Below are positions 50,861-60,714 of a stretch of DNA of 64,000 bases, piece by piece; position 1 is the first letter of the stretch, and the number at the start of each line of letters is the position of its first letter. The stretch spans positions 62,001 to 126,000 of the forward strand of contig CAJUHH010000010.1 of NCBI GenBank assembly GCA_910585965.1. The letters run 5' to 3'. The notes beneath the pieces are model-generated. The model saw only the letters and a list, made by a program, of their open reading frames with translations, made no database searches and was not told the origin of the DNA. The DNA comes from an uncultured Lachnospiraceae bacterium. GTDB lineage: Bacteria; Bacillota; Clostridia; Lachnospirales; Lachnospiraceae. The translations under genes were made by a program, and so were the position numbers.

Positions 50861-51946
50861 TTACTCGTTAAAATATTCTTCATAAACATCAAAAAAATCT
50901 GCGGTACGGACTTCCGGGTCATCGAGGAATGCCACGCTGTCCCAGAGTTCCTCGTTCAGGTTCCTCGTCAGCGACTGCACGAACGTATCATATTCCTGGC
51001 CGAATACTTCCTTTTTCCTCTCCTCGACGATCTTTACTTTATTGGCATCCGTCTCCGCCCTGTCAAAAGTCGTGATGCATTTAATAATGTGGTATCCATA
51101 CTTTGTTTCCACAATATCGCTGATTTCCCCCGTGCCGAGGTTAAACGCCGCTTCTTCAAAGTTTTCTTCCATATCCCCCTTGCCGAAGGAGTATGTTCCT
51201 TTATTGTCTTCGCTGTACTTTGCGACCAGCTGTTCAAAATCCATATCCCCGTCCCGGGCCAGCTTTAATACTTCCTTTGCCGTCTCATAAGCTGTTTCTT
51301 TTGCTTTTTCCGTATATTCTACCCTGGCTCCCGTTCCGTCCAAGGCATAGGTCTTGATCAGCACATGCTGCACCGTGATCGTACGCGCCTCATCATCGCT
51401 GATTTCGGGATTGATATCACGGATAATAAACTGGTAAACCTTGTTCGCCAAGGCATATTCCGCATACAAGCCTAAGATAGTATCCTCCGTCACTCCCATC
51501 AATGCCCTTTCCTTGTCGTTTAAAGAGGCAAAATAAGCGGCGGAAGCTTCCGCTGCCATTTCCTGTTCCTGTTCCGACAGCTCCACCTTATATTCCCTGG
51601 CAAGCAAATTCATCGTTTTAATCTGGGCGATCCTGGCCAGCGCGGTATCTTTGATATTCTGTTCCAGCGTAATTCCCTCCGCATTGGCTTTCCAAATTTC
51701 GGAACCATATACGCTCTCATACTGGTTTTGGGTATTCGTCAGATATACCATAATCTCCGGCACGCGGCAGGATATTCCTTCGATACGGAAAATCTCGTCT
51801 TTCTCGAATCCGGTAGTCAGCACCACCTTCGTATTATCTTCTATAGGCATCCCGCAGCCGGCAAAAAGAACGGCCAGTCCGATTCCCGCCGCCAGGCATC
51901 TGCCCGCCGCCCTTCTCCTCCGTCCGCATTTCCTGTTCCCAATCAC
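50861..51946 (-). CDS. PrsA-like peptidyl-prolyl isomerase lipoprotein
   Basis: This 361-residue extracytoplasmic foldase has a twin-basic-rich N-terminus, a hydrophobic signal and lipobox LFAGC (Cys about 31). A SurA/PrsA-like N-terminal helical part follows, then a parvulin domain (about 195-295: ARTITVQHVLIKT, FEQLVAKYSEDNKGTYSFGKGDMEENFEEAAFNLGTGEISDIVETKYGYHIIKCI). It assists folding of secreted proteins after translocation. It is 6 bp downstream of the FAD oxidoreductase gene. Confidence 0.9.
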   Translation of the reverse strand: MIGNRKCGRRRRAAGRCLAAGIGLAVLFAGCGMPIEDNTKVVLTTGFEKDEIFRIEGISCRVPEIMVYLTNTQNQYESVYGSEIWKANAEGITLEQNIKDTALARIAQIKTMNLLAREYKVELSEQEQEMAAEASAAYFASLNDKERALMGVTEDTILGLYAEYALANKVYQFIIRDINPEISDDEARTITVQHVLIKTYALDGTGARVEYTEKAKETAYETAKEVLKLARDGDMDFEQLVAKYSEDNKGTYSFGKGDMEENFEEAAFNLGTGEISDIVETKYGYHIIKCITTFDRAETDANKVKIVEERKKEVFGQEYDTFVQSLTRNLNEELWDSVAFLDDPEVRTADFFDVYEEYFNE

Positions 51947-51952
51947 TGCTTC

Positions 51953-53362
51953 TTAATCCATCCCTTTCAAAATGCTTCTCGCCACACTGATGCCGTTGGC
52001 GGATGCCTGCTGCAGTCCTCTCGTCACGCCGGCCCCGTCGCCAATCGCCCGAAGCCCCTTGACGCTCGTTTCAAATTCTTTGTTCACCACTACCCGGTTG
52101 GAATAAAACTTTACTTCCACGCCGTAAAGCAGCGTTTCATCCGACGCGATGCCCGGCGTCACCTTGTCCAAAGCTTCCAGCATTTCCTGGATATCCACCA
52201 TAATCCGGTGCGGGAAGACCAGCGACAGGTCGCCCGGCACCGCATCCTTTAACGTAGGAATGATGTTATTCCGGCAAAGCCTCTCCTCGGTCGTCCTTCT
52301 TCCCCTTTTAAAATCGCCGAAGGTCTGCACCATAATCCTGCCGCCGCAGAGCATGTTGGACAGCTGGGCGATCTGCTTTCCGTATTCGATCGGCGTCTTA
52401 AAAGGCTTCGTAAAGTTTTTAGACACTAAAATAGCAAAATTCGTATTATTTGTTTTATACTCCTGCGATTTATAGGCATGCCCGTTCACGACTGCAAGGC
52501 CGCCCTCATAATATTCCGTTGCCACTTCACCGGAAGGATTGGTGCAGAATGTCCTGACTTTATCGTCAAAGGTCGGCGTGTATAATACGAGCTTGGCTTC
52601 ATACAAGTTTTCGTTCAAAAACTGCATGACTTCGTCCCTTACTTCCACACGGACGCCGATGTCCACCGTACCCGGCATTGTTTCTATGCCGATCTCGCCG
52701 CATTTATCCTTAAACCAGTCTGCGCCTTCCCGGCCCACTGCCGATACGATTTCCTCCGCATAATAGGATTCTCCTTTATCGGTTACAATACCGACCGCCT
52801 TTCCATCCTCCACCAGGATCGTTTCCACCATTGTCTGGAAAAGAAGCGTCACTCCCTCTTCCTCCAGATGCTTTTGCAGCCTGGAATAAATCTTATATCC
52901 CTCTTCCGTCCCCAGATGGCGGATCGGGCATTCCACCAGCTTTAAGTTGGCATTAATCGCCTCCCGGCGGATCTCCCGGATTTCCTTTTCTTTATCAATC
53001 CCGTATACATTCGTGTCCGCGCCGAATTTCAAATAAATATCATCCGACTCCCGGATCAGCCGGACCGTTTCCTCATACCCGAGAATCGCCGGCAAATTGC
53101 CGCCCACATCCGGCGACAGCGACAGTTTCCCGTCGGAAAAAGCCCCTGCCCCGGCAAACCCTGTCGTAATCGAGCAAGGCTTGCAGCCCACGCACTGCTT
53201 TGTCACCCTTTTCGGGCAGTTCCTCTTTTCAATCGAACGCCCCTTTTCCACAACCAGCACCTTCAGCTCCTTTTTCTGCCGCATCAATTCATAAGCACAA
53301 AAAATCCCGCCCGGCCCGGCTCCTATAATAATCACATCGTATTTATTTTCCATATTTTTCAT
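51953..53362 (-). CDS. NAD(P)/FAD-dependent oxidoreductase of unknown substrate
   Basis: This 469-residue flavoprotein has an N-terminal dinucleotide fold VIIIGAGPGGIFCAYELMRQ and a cysteine-rich loop (RNCPKRVTKQCVGCKPCSITTGFAGAGAFSDGKLS). A C-terminal segment near GLRAIGDGAGVTRGLQQASANG binds FAD. The four cysteines between residues about 53 and 68 could form a metal or redox centre; this is inference. Similar proteins are widespread in Clostridia without an assigned reaction. ATG at 53360-53362 with GGAGG is preferred over the ATG 12 bases upstream. Confidence 0.85.
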   Translation of the reverse strand: MKNMENKYDVIIIGAGPGGIFCAYELMRQKKELKVLVVEKGRSIEKRNCPKRVTKQCVGCKPCSITTGFAGAGAFSDGKLSLSPDVGGNLPAILGYEETVRLIRESDDIYLKFGADTNVYGIDKEKEIREIRREAINANLKLVECPIRHLGTEEGYKIYSRLQKHLEEEGVTLLFQTMVETILVEDGKAVGIVTDKGESYYAEEIVSAVGREGADWFKDKCGEIGIETMPGTVDIGVRVEVRDEVMQFLNENLYEAKLVLYTPTFDDKVRTFCTNPSGEVATEYYEGGLAVVNGHAYKSQEYKTNNTNFAILVSKNFTKPFKTPIEYGKQIAQLSNMLCGGRIMVQTFGDFKRGRRTTEERLCRNNIIPTLKDAVPGDLSLVFPHRIMVDIQEMLEALDKVTPGIASDETLLYGVEVKFYSNRVVVNKEFETSVKGLRAIGDGAGVTRGLQQASANGISVARSILKGMD

Positions 53363-53383
53363 ATCGACCTCCATCGTATTTTA

Positions 53384-56014
53384 CTATTTTACCACAACTT
53401 CCGCCCTGCTGCCTACGTTTGTTTTTGTTACAACGATCTGTTTCTCAATTTTTTCCGCCAGTTCCGGCACATGGGAAATAATCCCGATCAGCCTGTCCTT
53501 CTCCGCCAGAGACAGCAATGTCTGGCAGGACTGATCCAGCGATTCGCTGTCAAGGCCCCCGAACCCTTCATCGATAAACAGCGTGTCCACCCGGATGCCT
53601 CCGCTGTAGCTCTGTACCACGTCGCTCATGCCAAGGGCCAGCGCCAGGGAAACCTTAAAGCATTCCCCTCCCGACAAGGTTTTCACCGCCCGGTATTTGC
53701 CGGTATAATAATCAAGGACCTGCATTTCCAGGTTGTCCTTTACCCTTCCGTCGCCGATCTCTTCCCTGCGGGAAAGTTCATAACGCCCTCCCGTCATTTT
53801 CGCCAGCCTGATATTGGCCGCCCGCAGAATCTCTTCAAAATACCCGGCCATGACATATTGCTCAAACACAAGCTTTTTTGCATTGTTCCCGGATGCCATA
53901 TTGTCCAGGTCTTTGACGATTCCATACTCCTTTTCCAGAGCCTCCAGCTTCTTCCCCTTTTCCTGCAGGGATCTCCTTATCTTTTTCATTTCCTGCAGAC
54001 TATGGTGCTTCGCGTTCACCAGCTCCAACGCCCTCTGCCTCTGCGCGGCCTTTTCCTCCTGCCTCGTTTTTAGCCCGTCCGTATCTTCCCTTTTCTTCCC
54101 TTTTGTTTCCTCCTCTAGGGAAGCTATCCTCCCTTCGATTGTCTGCACCCTGGCATAGTATTCCCTGATCTGCCTCTCTTTCTTCTCCATTTCCCCAGCC
54201 GGGCGCAGCGCCTGTTCGTACTGTGGAAGGGAAGAAAATCCTGCCTTTTGGTATCCCTTCTCAAAAACTTCCTCCAGCTTCTTTTTTTTCTCCCTCTGGC
54301 CGGCCGCTTCCTCTGTTTCCCTGGCAAGCTGCTTCTTTTTTTCTTCGATCTGCGCCTCCAGCCTTTGGTATTGATGCAGGATATCCTCGTATTCCTTTTC
54401 CGTCAACGTATCCAGCACAGCCATGACCTCTTCCGGTATCCGGCCGATGGCCGATTCCACTTCCTCCAGCTGCTCCGTCCATTCTTCCCGCTGTTTTTTC
54501 TGGTTTTCCGCCTCGCCCCTGCAAACTGCAGCCCTGCCGTGCAGTTCCATCAGACGTTTTCTTTCCTCCTCATACCGATTTTGAAGCTGTTGGAGTTCTT
54601 TTTCATCCGGCGCTTCTTTTGCCGCCTCCGCTACACGGGGATGCTCCAGGGAACCGCATACCGGGCATGGTTCCCCTTCCCTCACCTGGCGGGCCGCGAT
54701 TCCCACCACCGCCCGCTTATAGGCCAGGTCTGCCGTTTCAAATTCCTTCTTTCTCCGTTCCGTCTTTTCTTCCTGCACCAAGTAACGCTCTTGCAGCCTT
54801 TTTAATTCCTCTTCCTTTTTTTCTGCCCTCCGGGCCGCCTCTTTCAGCTGTTCCTTTTTCTCTCTGCAGACGGACAGCAACTGATAAGCGTCCCTCGTTT
54901 CCTTCCGCTTCTCATAATATCTTCTTATCCTTTCCTGCTCCCCGGCGCATGCCTCCAATTCCTTTCGGTCCCTTTCTATTTTCCCTTCTATAGAAGCCAG
55001 CGTTTCCCTTGCATTTTTGCAGTTGACATAATCTTCCCGCAGGGAAGCCGCCTTTCCCGCTTCCTTTGCCTCTTTTTCTGTCTGTGCGATCCTGTCTTTT
55101 TCCCTCAGCAGTTCTTCCTTCTGTTTCTTCTGTTCCTCCAGCCTTTCCAGCTTCTCATTTATCCTCTCCGCAGCTTGAAACTCTTCTGCCAGCCCGGTCA
55201 GTTCTTTTTCGTATAAGGCATGTTTCTCCTCCGCTTTCTCCAATTCCTCCCGACATCGATGCTCCTCTTCTTCCAGCATAGCGATGATCTTTCCATAGGG
55301 ATGCTTTGAGCCAGGAACACCCTCTTTTTCTTCCGCCCATCCGGCCTTGCCCCATTCCCCCATTTCAAGCATATGGATGTTTTCATCCATTTTATTCCGG
55401 TACTCCATTATACGTTTATAAAGCTCCCCGGAACGTTCTCTCAGCGCGCCCGCAAAACGATCGTAGATGGAAGTAGAAAAAATCTCCCGGAATATCTTGA
55501 TTTTTTCTGCCGGCGAGGCCGTCAGAAGCTTTGCAAACTCGCCTTGGGCGATCATGGATATCTGCTTAAACTGCCTGTAATCCAGAATAAGTATCTCCTG
55601 TATTTTCCTGTTTACTTCACTGCCCCCCTCAATGATCCTTCCGTCAGGAAGATAAAGGACGGCATTCTCCTTCTCTTTCGTATAAACACTTTTTCCCCTT
55701 TTCTTTTTTTTCGGCCGCATATATTCCGGATTGCGCACGATACGGTACTCCTCTTCGCCATGCCGCATAACAAGTTCCACAAACGTCGGCGTGTCCTCAT
55801 CGGCAAAATCGCTGCGCACGCTGTTTTTTTCCCTCATGCCGCCGCTCATATCCCCGTAAAGGGCATAAGTAATAGCATCGAAAATCGTTGTTTTGCCCGC
55901 GCCGGTGGCTCCCGTAATCAAAAACAGCCCTCTGCCTTCCAGCCCGGTAAAATCCACTTCCATCCGGCCTTTATACGGCCCCCAGCCGGAAAGAACCAAT
56001 TTCTCAGGCTTCAT
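53384..56014 (-). CDS. sbcC: Exonuclease SbcC subunit
   Basis: SbcC is the Rad50-type ATPase of the SbcCD complex, which processes hairpins and DNA ends. The 876-residue protein has Walker A ITGATGAGKTTIFDAITYALYGDMSGG near residue 35, long coiled coils, and a zinc-hook CPVCGS in the middle (about 455). The C-terminal ABC part carries LSGGECFKVSLALALGMSDVVQ and VDTLFIDEGFGGLD. It overlaps sbcD by 4 bp. It is somewhat shorter than the E. coli protein (1048), which reflects shorter coiled coils. Confidence 0.95.
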   Translation of the reverse strand: MKPEKLVLSGWGPYKGRMEVDFTGLEGRGLFLITGATGAGKTTIFDAITYALYGDMSGGMREKNSVRSDFADEDTPTFVELVMRHGEEEYRIVRNPEYMRPKKKKRGKSVYTKEKENAVLYLPDGRIIEGGSEVNRKIQEILILDYRQFKQISMIAQGEFAKLLTASPAEKIKIFREIFSTSIYDRFAGALRERSGELYKRIMEYRNKMDENIHMLEMGEWGKAGWAEEKEGVPGSKHPYGKIIAMLEEEEHRCREELEKAEEKHALYEKELTGLAEEFQAAERINEKLERLEEQKKQKEELLREKDRIAQTEKEAKEAGKAASLREDYVNCKNARETLASIEGKIERDRKELEACAGEQERIRRYYEKRKETRDAYQLLSVCREKKEQLKEAARRAEKKEEELKRLQERYLVQEEKTERRKKEFETADLAYKRAVVGIAARQVREGEPCPVCGSLEHPRVAEAAKEAPDEKELQQLQNRYEEERKRLMELHGRAAVCRGEAENQKKQREEWTEQLEEVESAIGRIPEEVMAVLDTLTEKEYEDILHQYQRLEAQIEEKKKQLARETEEAAGQREKKKKLEEVFEKGYQKAGFSSLPQYEQALRPAGEMEKKERQIREYYARVQTIEGRIASLEEETKGKKREDTDGLKTRQEEKAAQRQRALELVNAKHHSLQEMKKIRRSLQEKGKKLEALEKEYGIVKDLDNMASGNNAKKLVFEQYVMAGYFEEILRAANIRLAKMTGGRYELSRREEIGDGRVKDNLEMQVLDYYTGKYRAVKTLSGGECFKVSLALALGMSDVVQSYSGGIRVDTLFIDEGFGGLDSESLDQSCQTLLSLAEKDRLIGIISHVPELAEKIEKQIVVTKTNVGSRAEVVVK

Positions 56015-57138
56015 ACCTTTTCCTCCCCCGCTTTCCGGGCCGCCGCCCTAACCGCTTCCATCCTCTCTTCGTTTGGTTTTTCCCCCCGTATCATCTCATA
56101 AAAATCCTGGAAAAGCTCGGGAATGCTTTTCCTTTTTTCCTCTAAGCGGCTGGTATAAACCATATTTTCTTTTTCCTCATTCTTCACCAGCACGATCTGC
56201 ATGATATTCGGATATACGCTCCGCAAGGTACCGATCGGGTCAACTAGTTCCTCTTCATCCGTCAATTCCGCCCGTATATAGTCATCGGCATCGCCCGCCG
56301 CCACGATTTCCGGCCGCATCAGCTCTTCCAGCTTTCCCCTTATCCTCCTCATCCCATGCAGGGGCTTTAAAGGGATTCGGCATACCGCAGTCTCCCCATT
56401 CCCCCCAAGTTCTACCAGATTCACCGATTTTTCCTGCCCGGCCTCTGAAAAAGAATAGGCCAAAGGCGATCCTGCATAATAAACCTCCCCTTGTCCGATC
56501 TTCTGTTGTTTGTGGATATGCCCTAACGCCACATAATCAAATCCCTGAAAAAGAGAAGCCTCCACATTGTCCAGGCCGCCTACATGGACTGTCGTTTCCG
56601 CATCGGAAAGCTCCGGCTCCCTGCCCTTGTCCGTCACAAAATAATGGGTGACTAATACTTTTCTCCCCTTTTGCTCGGTGTCCCCAGACAGCATATGCGC
56701 CACGGCTTCCCCGCTGTTTTTTGCCCCTGCGGCGGCCGGCCGTACAAACGGCATCAAAACGAAGGTTACTTCCCCATACTGGTCCATAACCTTCACTTCC
56801 TTTAATTTGTTTTCATAGATACCCGCGATATGAATCCCTTTATCTTCCAGCAGTTTTTCTGCAAAACCGAGCCTTTCCGGCGAATCGTGGTTTCCACTGA
56901 CCAAAAGAACCGGGATACCCGCCGCTTCCATGTCCGTCAGGAAATGATCCAGCAGAACGACTGCTTCCGCCGGAGGAATCGCCCGGTCATAAATATCACC
57001 TGACAATAAAAGGGCATCCACCTTTTCTTTGCAGGATATTTCATAAATTTGCCTTAAAATATGCTTCTGATCCTCCATCATGGAAAAACCATTCACGATT
57101 TTTCCGATATGCAGATCGCCTGTATGCACAAACTTCAT
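56011..57138 (-). CDS. sbcD: Exonuclease SbcD subunit
   Basis: SbcD is the Mre11-type nuclease that pairs with SbcC. The 375-residue calcineurin-like phosphoesterase has HTGDLHIGK (about 5-13), LLSGDIYDRAIPP, SGNHDSPERLGF, VTHYFV and ALGHIHKQQ, the usual di-metal ligands. It is translationally coupled to sbcC by a 4-bp overlap (ATGA-type junction). Confidence 0.95.
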   Translation of the reverse strand: MKFVHTGDLHIGKIVNGFSMMEDQKHILRQIYEISCKEKVDALLLSGDIYDRAIPPAEAVVLLDHFLTDMEAAGIPVLLVSGNHDSPERLGFAEKLLEDKGIHIAGIYENKLKEVKVMDQYGEVTFVLMPFVRPAAAGAKNSGEAVAHMLSGDTEQKGRKVLVTHYFVTDKGREPELSDAETTVHVGGLDNVEASLFQGFDYVALGHIHKQQKIGQGEVYYAGSPLAYSFSEAGQEKSVNLVELGGNGETAVCRIPLKPLHGMRRIRGKLEELMRPEIVAAGDADDYIRAELTDEEELVDPIGTLRSVYPNIMQIVLVKNEEKENMVYTSRLEEKRKSIPELFQDFYEMIRGEKPNEERMEAVRAAARKAGEEKV

Positions 57139-57191
57139 GCAGTTCCTCCGTCCTTATGCCATATCACGCGCCAAAACTCCCGTCCTCCGCC

Positions 57192-57962
57192 TCACGGGTT
57201 TATGCGGGAGCCATCCCGGGCAAACCATTCGTCCCCGTTGGTCAAAAGATAATCCTCTCTGTTTCGCACCGCTTCCATAAAGTCTTGGATTGATTTTAAT
57301 TTCCGCCGGAAAGCCATGCCTCCGCCAAGCAAATCCGTTCTGTGGATATCCGACCCCGCTGTCATGGGCAAGCTGTGTTGTCTTCCATAGTCAACCGCCT
57401 TTTCATCAAACTCCGCTTTATTGTGGGACCGGCTCCTGTGATTGGAATGGGTGGCATTAATCCCTTCCACCGCATCCACATATTCCGGATAGAGCCGCAC
57501 CTCAGGGATATAATATTCCTCCCGGAACGGATGGGCATGCACCACCATTCCCCCCGCTTCATGGATCATCCGATATTGCCGCTCCACATCGGCCGTCCGC
57601 AGTTCCTCATGGGATAACATGAATTCCTTATCCACGCCATAAATTAAAAACTCCGTCCCACGGTATCCCGCCTCATACCCGAAAAAAACATCCAGGCCGA
57701 TGCGGTCTCCCGTCCGTTTTGCATCTTCATAGCCCTTTACAAACGCATTGACCCATTCTTTCCATGGCATATGCCTGTTGACTGCCGTATTCCCGCCCCA
57801 ATTATGGTCTGTTACGATGATCCCCGTATATCCCGCCTCCTTACAGGCTATCGCCATCCGGCTCCCTGTGTCGGCTGCGCAGGCGCTTCCCTGGGAAGTA
57901 TGCAGATGGGTCTCATAAAGATAAGGATATTCTGCCGGCAATTTTATTTTGAACGCGTCCAT
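57192..57962 (-). CDS. PHP-domain phosphoesterase-like protein
   Basis: A 256-residue PHP protein with metal-ligand motifs LYETHLHTSQGSACAADTG, GIIVTDHNWGG, FFGYEAGYRG, MVVHAHPFREE and MTAGSDIHR. PHP domains are often phosphatases for histidinol phosphate or nucleotides; the substrate is unknown here. The start at 57960-57962 is chosen because the longer frame (to 58097) overlaps ilvE and is not PHP-like. Confidence 0.85.
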   Translation of the reverse strand: MDAFKIKLPAEYPYLYETHLHTSQGSACAADTGSRMAIACKEAGYTGIIVTDHNWGGNTAVNRHMPWKEWVNAFVKGYEDAKRTGDRIGLDVFFGYEAGYRGTEFLIYGVDKEFMLSHEELRTADVERQYRMIHEAGGMVVHAHPFREEYYIPEVRLYPEYVDAVEGINATHSNHRSRSHNKAEFDEKAVDYGRQHSLPMTAGSDIHRTDLLGGGMAFRRKLKSIQDFMEAVRNREDYLLTNGDEWFARDGSRINP

Positions 57963-58075
57963 CACGCCACCTGTCCTTTCTACCCCTTGTTTATTGTTTG
58001 ACTGATCCACATGGAAAAGGCATGGGAAAATTTTCCGGAAAAATTCTCCCATGCCCTGCTTTCTCTTCTCCGCAT

Positions 58076-59101
58076 TTATAGAATCTCCACGAGCCATCCT
58101 TCCGGCGCTTCGATTCTCCCCATCTGGATTCCTGTCAAAGTATCATACAGTTTCTGCGTAATCGGCCCCATGCCGTCCATACCGCTGGGCAGACAGATCT
58201 CCCTTCCATGGTCTACAATTTTCCCTACCGGGGAAATAACGGCCGCCGTGCCGCAAAGGCCGCATTCCGCAAAATCTTTTACTTCCTCAAACAGCACTTC
58301 CCTTTCTTCCACTTCCAGGCCGAGGTATTCTTTCGCCACATGCATCAGGGAGCGCCTTGTGATCGAAGGAAGAATGCTGTCCGACTTGGGAGTCACCACT
58401 TTATTGTCTTTTGTGACAAACAAGAAGTTAGCGCCCCCTGTTTCCTCCACTTTCGTCCTCGTCGCCGCATCCAGATACATATTTTCATCAAATCCGTTCC
58501 TATGCGCCGTCTGGATCGCATGAAGGCTCATGGCATAATTAAGCCCTGCCTTGATATGCCCTGTGCCTCTCGGGGCAGCCCGGTCAAAATCGCTGATGCA
58601 GATCGTCAGAGGCTTCACGCCTCCTTTAAAGTAAGGTCCTACCGGAGTCGTAAATACACGGAACTGATATTCATCCGACGGTTTTACGCCGATGACAGGA
58701 TTGGAACCGAACATATAAGGGCGGATATACAGCGTTGCCCCCGATCCGAAAGGCGGAACATATGCCTGGTTCGCCGCCACTGTTTTGACTACTGCATCGA
58801 TAAACCTGTCTTCCGGGAACACCGGCATTTCCAGCCGTCTTGCCGAATCCGCCATGCGGGCCGCATTCAAGTCCGGGCGGAACGTCACCGTACGGCCGTC
58901 TTCCGTCGTATAAGCTTTCATCCCTTCAAATACGGTCTGCGCATATTGCAGCACCCCTGCGCATTCATTGATGGCCACCACCGGGTCTTTCGTCAGCCCG
59001 CCTTCGTCCCATGCGCCGTCTTTATAATTGGATACATATCTTTCATCCGTTTCTATATAGTTAAAACCAATATTCGCCCAGTCTAAATTTTTCTTTTCCA
59101 T
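58076..59101 (-). CDS. ilvE: Branched-chain amino acid aminotransferase
   Basis: This PLP enzyme interconverts leucine, isoleucine or valine with their 2-oxo acids. The 341-residue fold-type IV transaminase shows ALQYAQTVFEGMKAY-like (VLQYAQTVFEGMKAYTTEDG), RPDLNAARM, YIRPYMFGS, the PLP lysine in GHIKAGLNYAMSL, and EETGGANFLFV. The ATG at 59099-59101 gives the family start MEKKNLDWANIGFNYIETDERYVSNY; an upstream ATG at 59134 is less likely. The gene is preceded by its own promoter-like sequence. Confidence 0.95.
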   Translation of the reverse strand: MEKKNLDWANIGFNYIETDERYVSNYKDGAWDEGGLTKDPVVAINECAGVLQYAQTVFEGMKAYTTEDGRTVTFRPDLNAARMADSARRLEMPVFPEDRFIDAVVKTVAANQAYVPPFGSGATLYIRPYMFGSNPVIGVKPSDEYQFRVFTTPVGPYFKGGVKPLTICISDFDRAAPRGTGHIKAGLNYAMSLHAIQTAHRNGFDENMYLDAATRTKVEETGGANFLFVTKDNKVVTPKSDSILPSITRRSLMHVAKEYLGLEVEEREVLFEEVKDFAECGLCGTAAVISPVGKIVDHGREICLPSGMDGMGPITQKLYDTLTGIQMGRIEAPEGWLVEIL

Positions 59102-59146
59102 ATCCACACCCCTGCCCTTTCCGGAATCCGTCAATTTTCCTTACTT

Positions 59147-59175
59147 ATTATTATACTTTTTTGGAGAAAAGTCAA
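59147..59175 (-). promoter_or_regulatory. Candidate ilvE promoter
   Basis: TTGACT (59170-59175) with AATAAT (59147-59152) at a 17-bp spacing; an overlapping TATAAT (59150-59155) would give only 14 bp. A weak hairpin at about 59181-59205 just upstream may end the folA transcript. Confidence 0.4.
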
Positions 59176-59232
59176 TAAATAACGTGGAGATTCCCCGTTA
59201 CGCAATTACATTCCAGAAACTGGCGTTTCCTC

Positions 59233-59733
59233 TCATCCGCTTTTTTTCACTCTCTCATACTTCACAAACTGATACGCGATATCGAAATAGGTCTGCTCCT
59301 CGCTGTCCGCCGTGACCTCCCATTCCTCCATCCCGTCCAGATCAGGGAAAAAGGCATCCGCCTCGTATCGATGGTCGATTTTCGTCACATGGGCCACATC
59401 GCAATAAGGCAGCAGTTGCTTGTACACGCTGTCCCCGCCCACAATATAAATATCCTCGCTCTTGTATTTTTTCAGTTCCTCCATCAATTCTTCCAGGCTG
59501 TGTGCCACCACGGCATCCCTTACCTGGTAATCCCGGTTGGATGAAAGGATAATATTCGTCCTGTTTTTCAAAGGCAGCCCCTGTGGGAAGGTTTCCAGCG
59601 TCTTGCGTCCCAATACCACCACTTTTCCCGTCGTTTCTTCCCGGAAAAACTTGTGGTCGTTCGGTATCCTTACCAGCAGCTCTCCCTTGTTTCCGATTCC
59701 CCAATGGCTGTCCACCGCCACGATCAAATTCAT
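59233..59733 (-). CDS. folA: Dihydrofolate reductase
   Basis: This enzyme reduces dihydrofolate with NADPH, which restores the folate consumed by thymidylate synthase next to it. The 166-residue protein has VAVDSHWGIGNKGELLVRIPNDHKFFR (with the active-site acid in IPND), VVVLGRKTLETFP, and DIYIVGGDSVYKQLLPYCDVAHVTKIDH. The position of the active-site tryptophan common in other DHFRs is valine (ELLVRIP), which may alter antifolate response. It starts 20 bp after thyA. Confidence 0.94.
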   Translation of the reverse strand: MNLIVAVDSHWGIGNKGELLVRIPNDHKFFREETTGKVVVLGRKTLETFPQGLPLKNRTNIILSSNRDYQVRDAVVAHSLEELMEELKKYKSEDIYIVGGDSVYKQLLPYCDVAHVTKIDHRYEADAFFPDLDGMEEWEVTADSEEQTYFDIAYQFVKYERVKKSG

Positions 59734-59753
59734 GTCTTTTTTCCTCCTCTGTC

Positions 59754-60617
59754 TTAAATGGCAACGGGAATATCCACCTGGGGACCCGCCTGATAATTCT
59801 CTACCCTTACATCATCCCGCGTGAACTGGTAAAAATCATGAATATCGGGATTCAGCCAGAAAGACGGCGCTTCCAGAGGCTCGCGGCAGATCAGTTCTTT
59901 TACAATCGGAATATGCCTGTCATAAATATGGGCATCCGCAATCACATGCACCAGTTCGCCAACCTTCATATTGCACACCTGGGCCAGCATGTGCAGCAGC
60001 ACCGCATACTGCACCACGTTCCAGTTATTCGCCGTCAGCACATCCTGGGAGCGCTGGTTCAATATCGCATTTAATACCAGCCCCCCGCCTCCCTTTTCCT
60101 GCGCCGCGCCGGCGGCGGACGTTACATTAAACGTCATGCTGTAAGCGCATGGATATAGGTTCATTTCATGCAAATCCTGATGCACGTACAAGTTCGTCAT
60201 GATCCGGCGGCTGAACGGATTATTTTTCAGATCGTAAATAACGCGGTCCACCTGATCCATCATCCCTTCCCTATACTGGTGCTTCACCCCCATCTGATAT
60301 CCGTAGGCTTTGCCAATGCTGCCGTCCTCATCTGCCCATTCGTCCCAAATATGGCTATGCAGGTCGTTGATGTTGTTGGATTTTTTCTGCCATATCCAGA
60401 GCATCTCATCCGTAGCGCTTTTTAGCGCCGTCTTCCGCAGCGTCAATATGGGAAACTCTTTTGACAGGTCATACCGATTCACGACGGCAAACTTCTTCAC
60501 CGTATAGGCCGGAGTCCCGTCCGCCCAATGCGGGCGCACCTTCTCCCCTTCCGTACTCGTCCCGTTTTCCAATATATCTTTGCACATTTGAATAAAAACC
60601 TTATCTGCCAGGCTCAT
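59754..60617 (-). CDS. thyA: Thymidylate synthase
   Basis: This enzyme methylates dUMP to dTMP using methylene-tetrahydrofolate. The 287-residue protein carries TLRKTALKSATDEMLWIWQ, DQVDRVIYDLKNNPFSRRIM, the catalytic Cys in LYPCAYSMTFNV, LNQRSQDVLTANNWNVVQYA and HVIADAHIYDRHI. A short Gly-rich insertion (AAGAAQEKGGGG) follows the catalytic loop and is unusual relative to E. coli ThyA. The start at 60615-60617 has AAAGGG. It forms an operon with folA. Confidence 0.95.
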   Translation of the reverse strand: MSLADKVFIQMCKDILENGTSTEGEKVRPHWADGTPAYTVKKFAVVNRYDLSKEFPILTLRKTALKSATDEMLWIWQKKSNNINDLHSHIWDEWADEDGSIGKAYGYQMGVKHQYREGMMDQVDRVIYDLKNNPFSRRIMTNLYVHQDLHEMNLYPCAYSMTFNVTSAAGAAQEKGGGGLVLNAILNQRSQDVLTANNWNVVQYAVLLHMLAQVCNMKVGELVHVIADAHIYDRHIPIVKELICREPLEAPSFWLNPDIHDFYQFTRDDVRVENYQAGPQVDIPVAI

Positions 60618-60714
60618 CGATTTTCCCTTTCCAGCTCTATGCTTCTGCGTATACATCCCCTTTTCCTGCGGGCTGCGCTTCCGCAGACCGGTCTTCTCTT
60701 ACAGCTGCCCTATC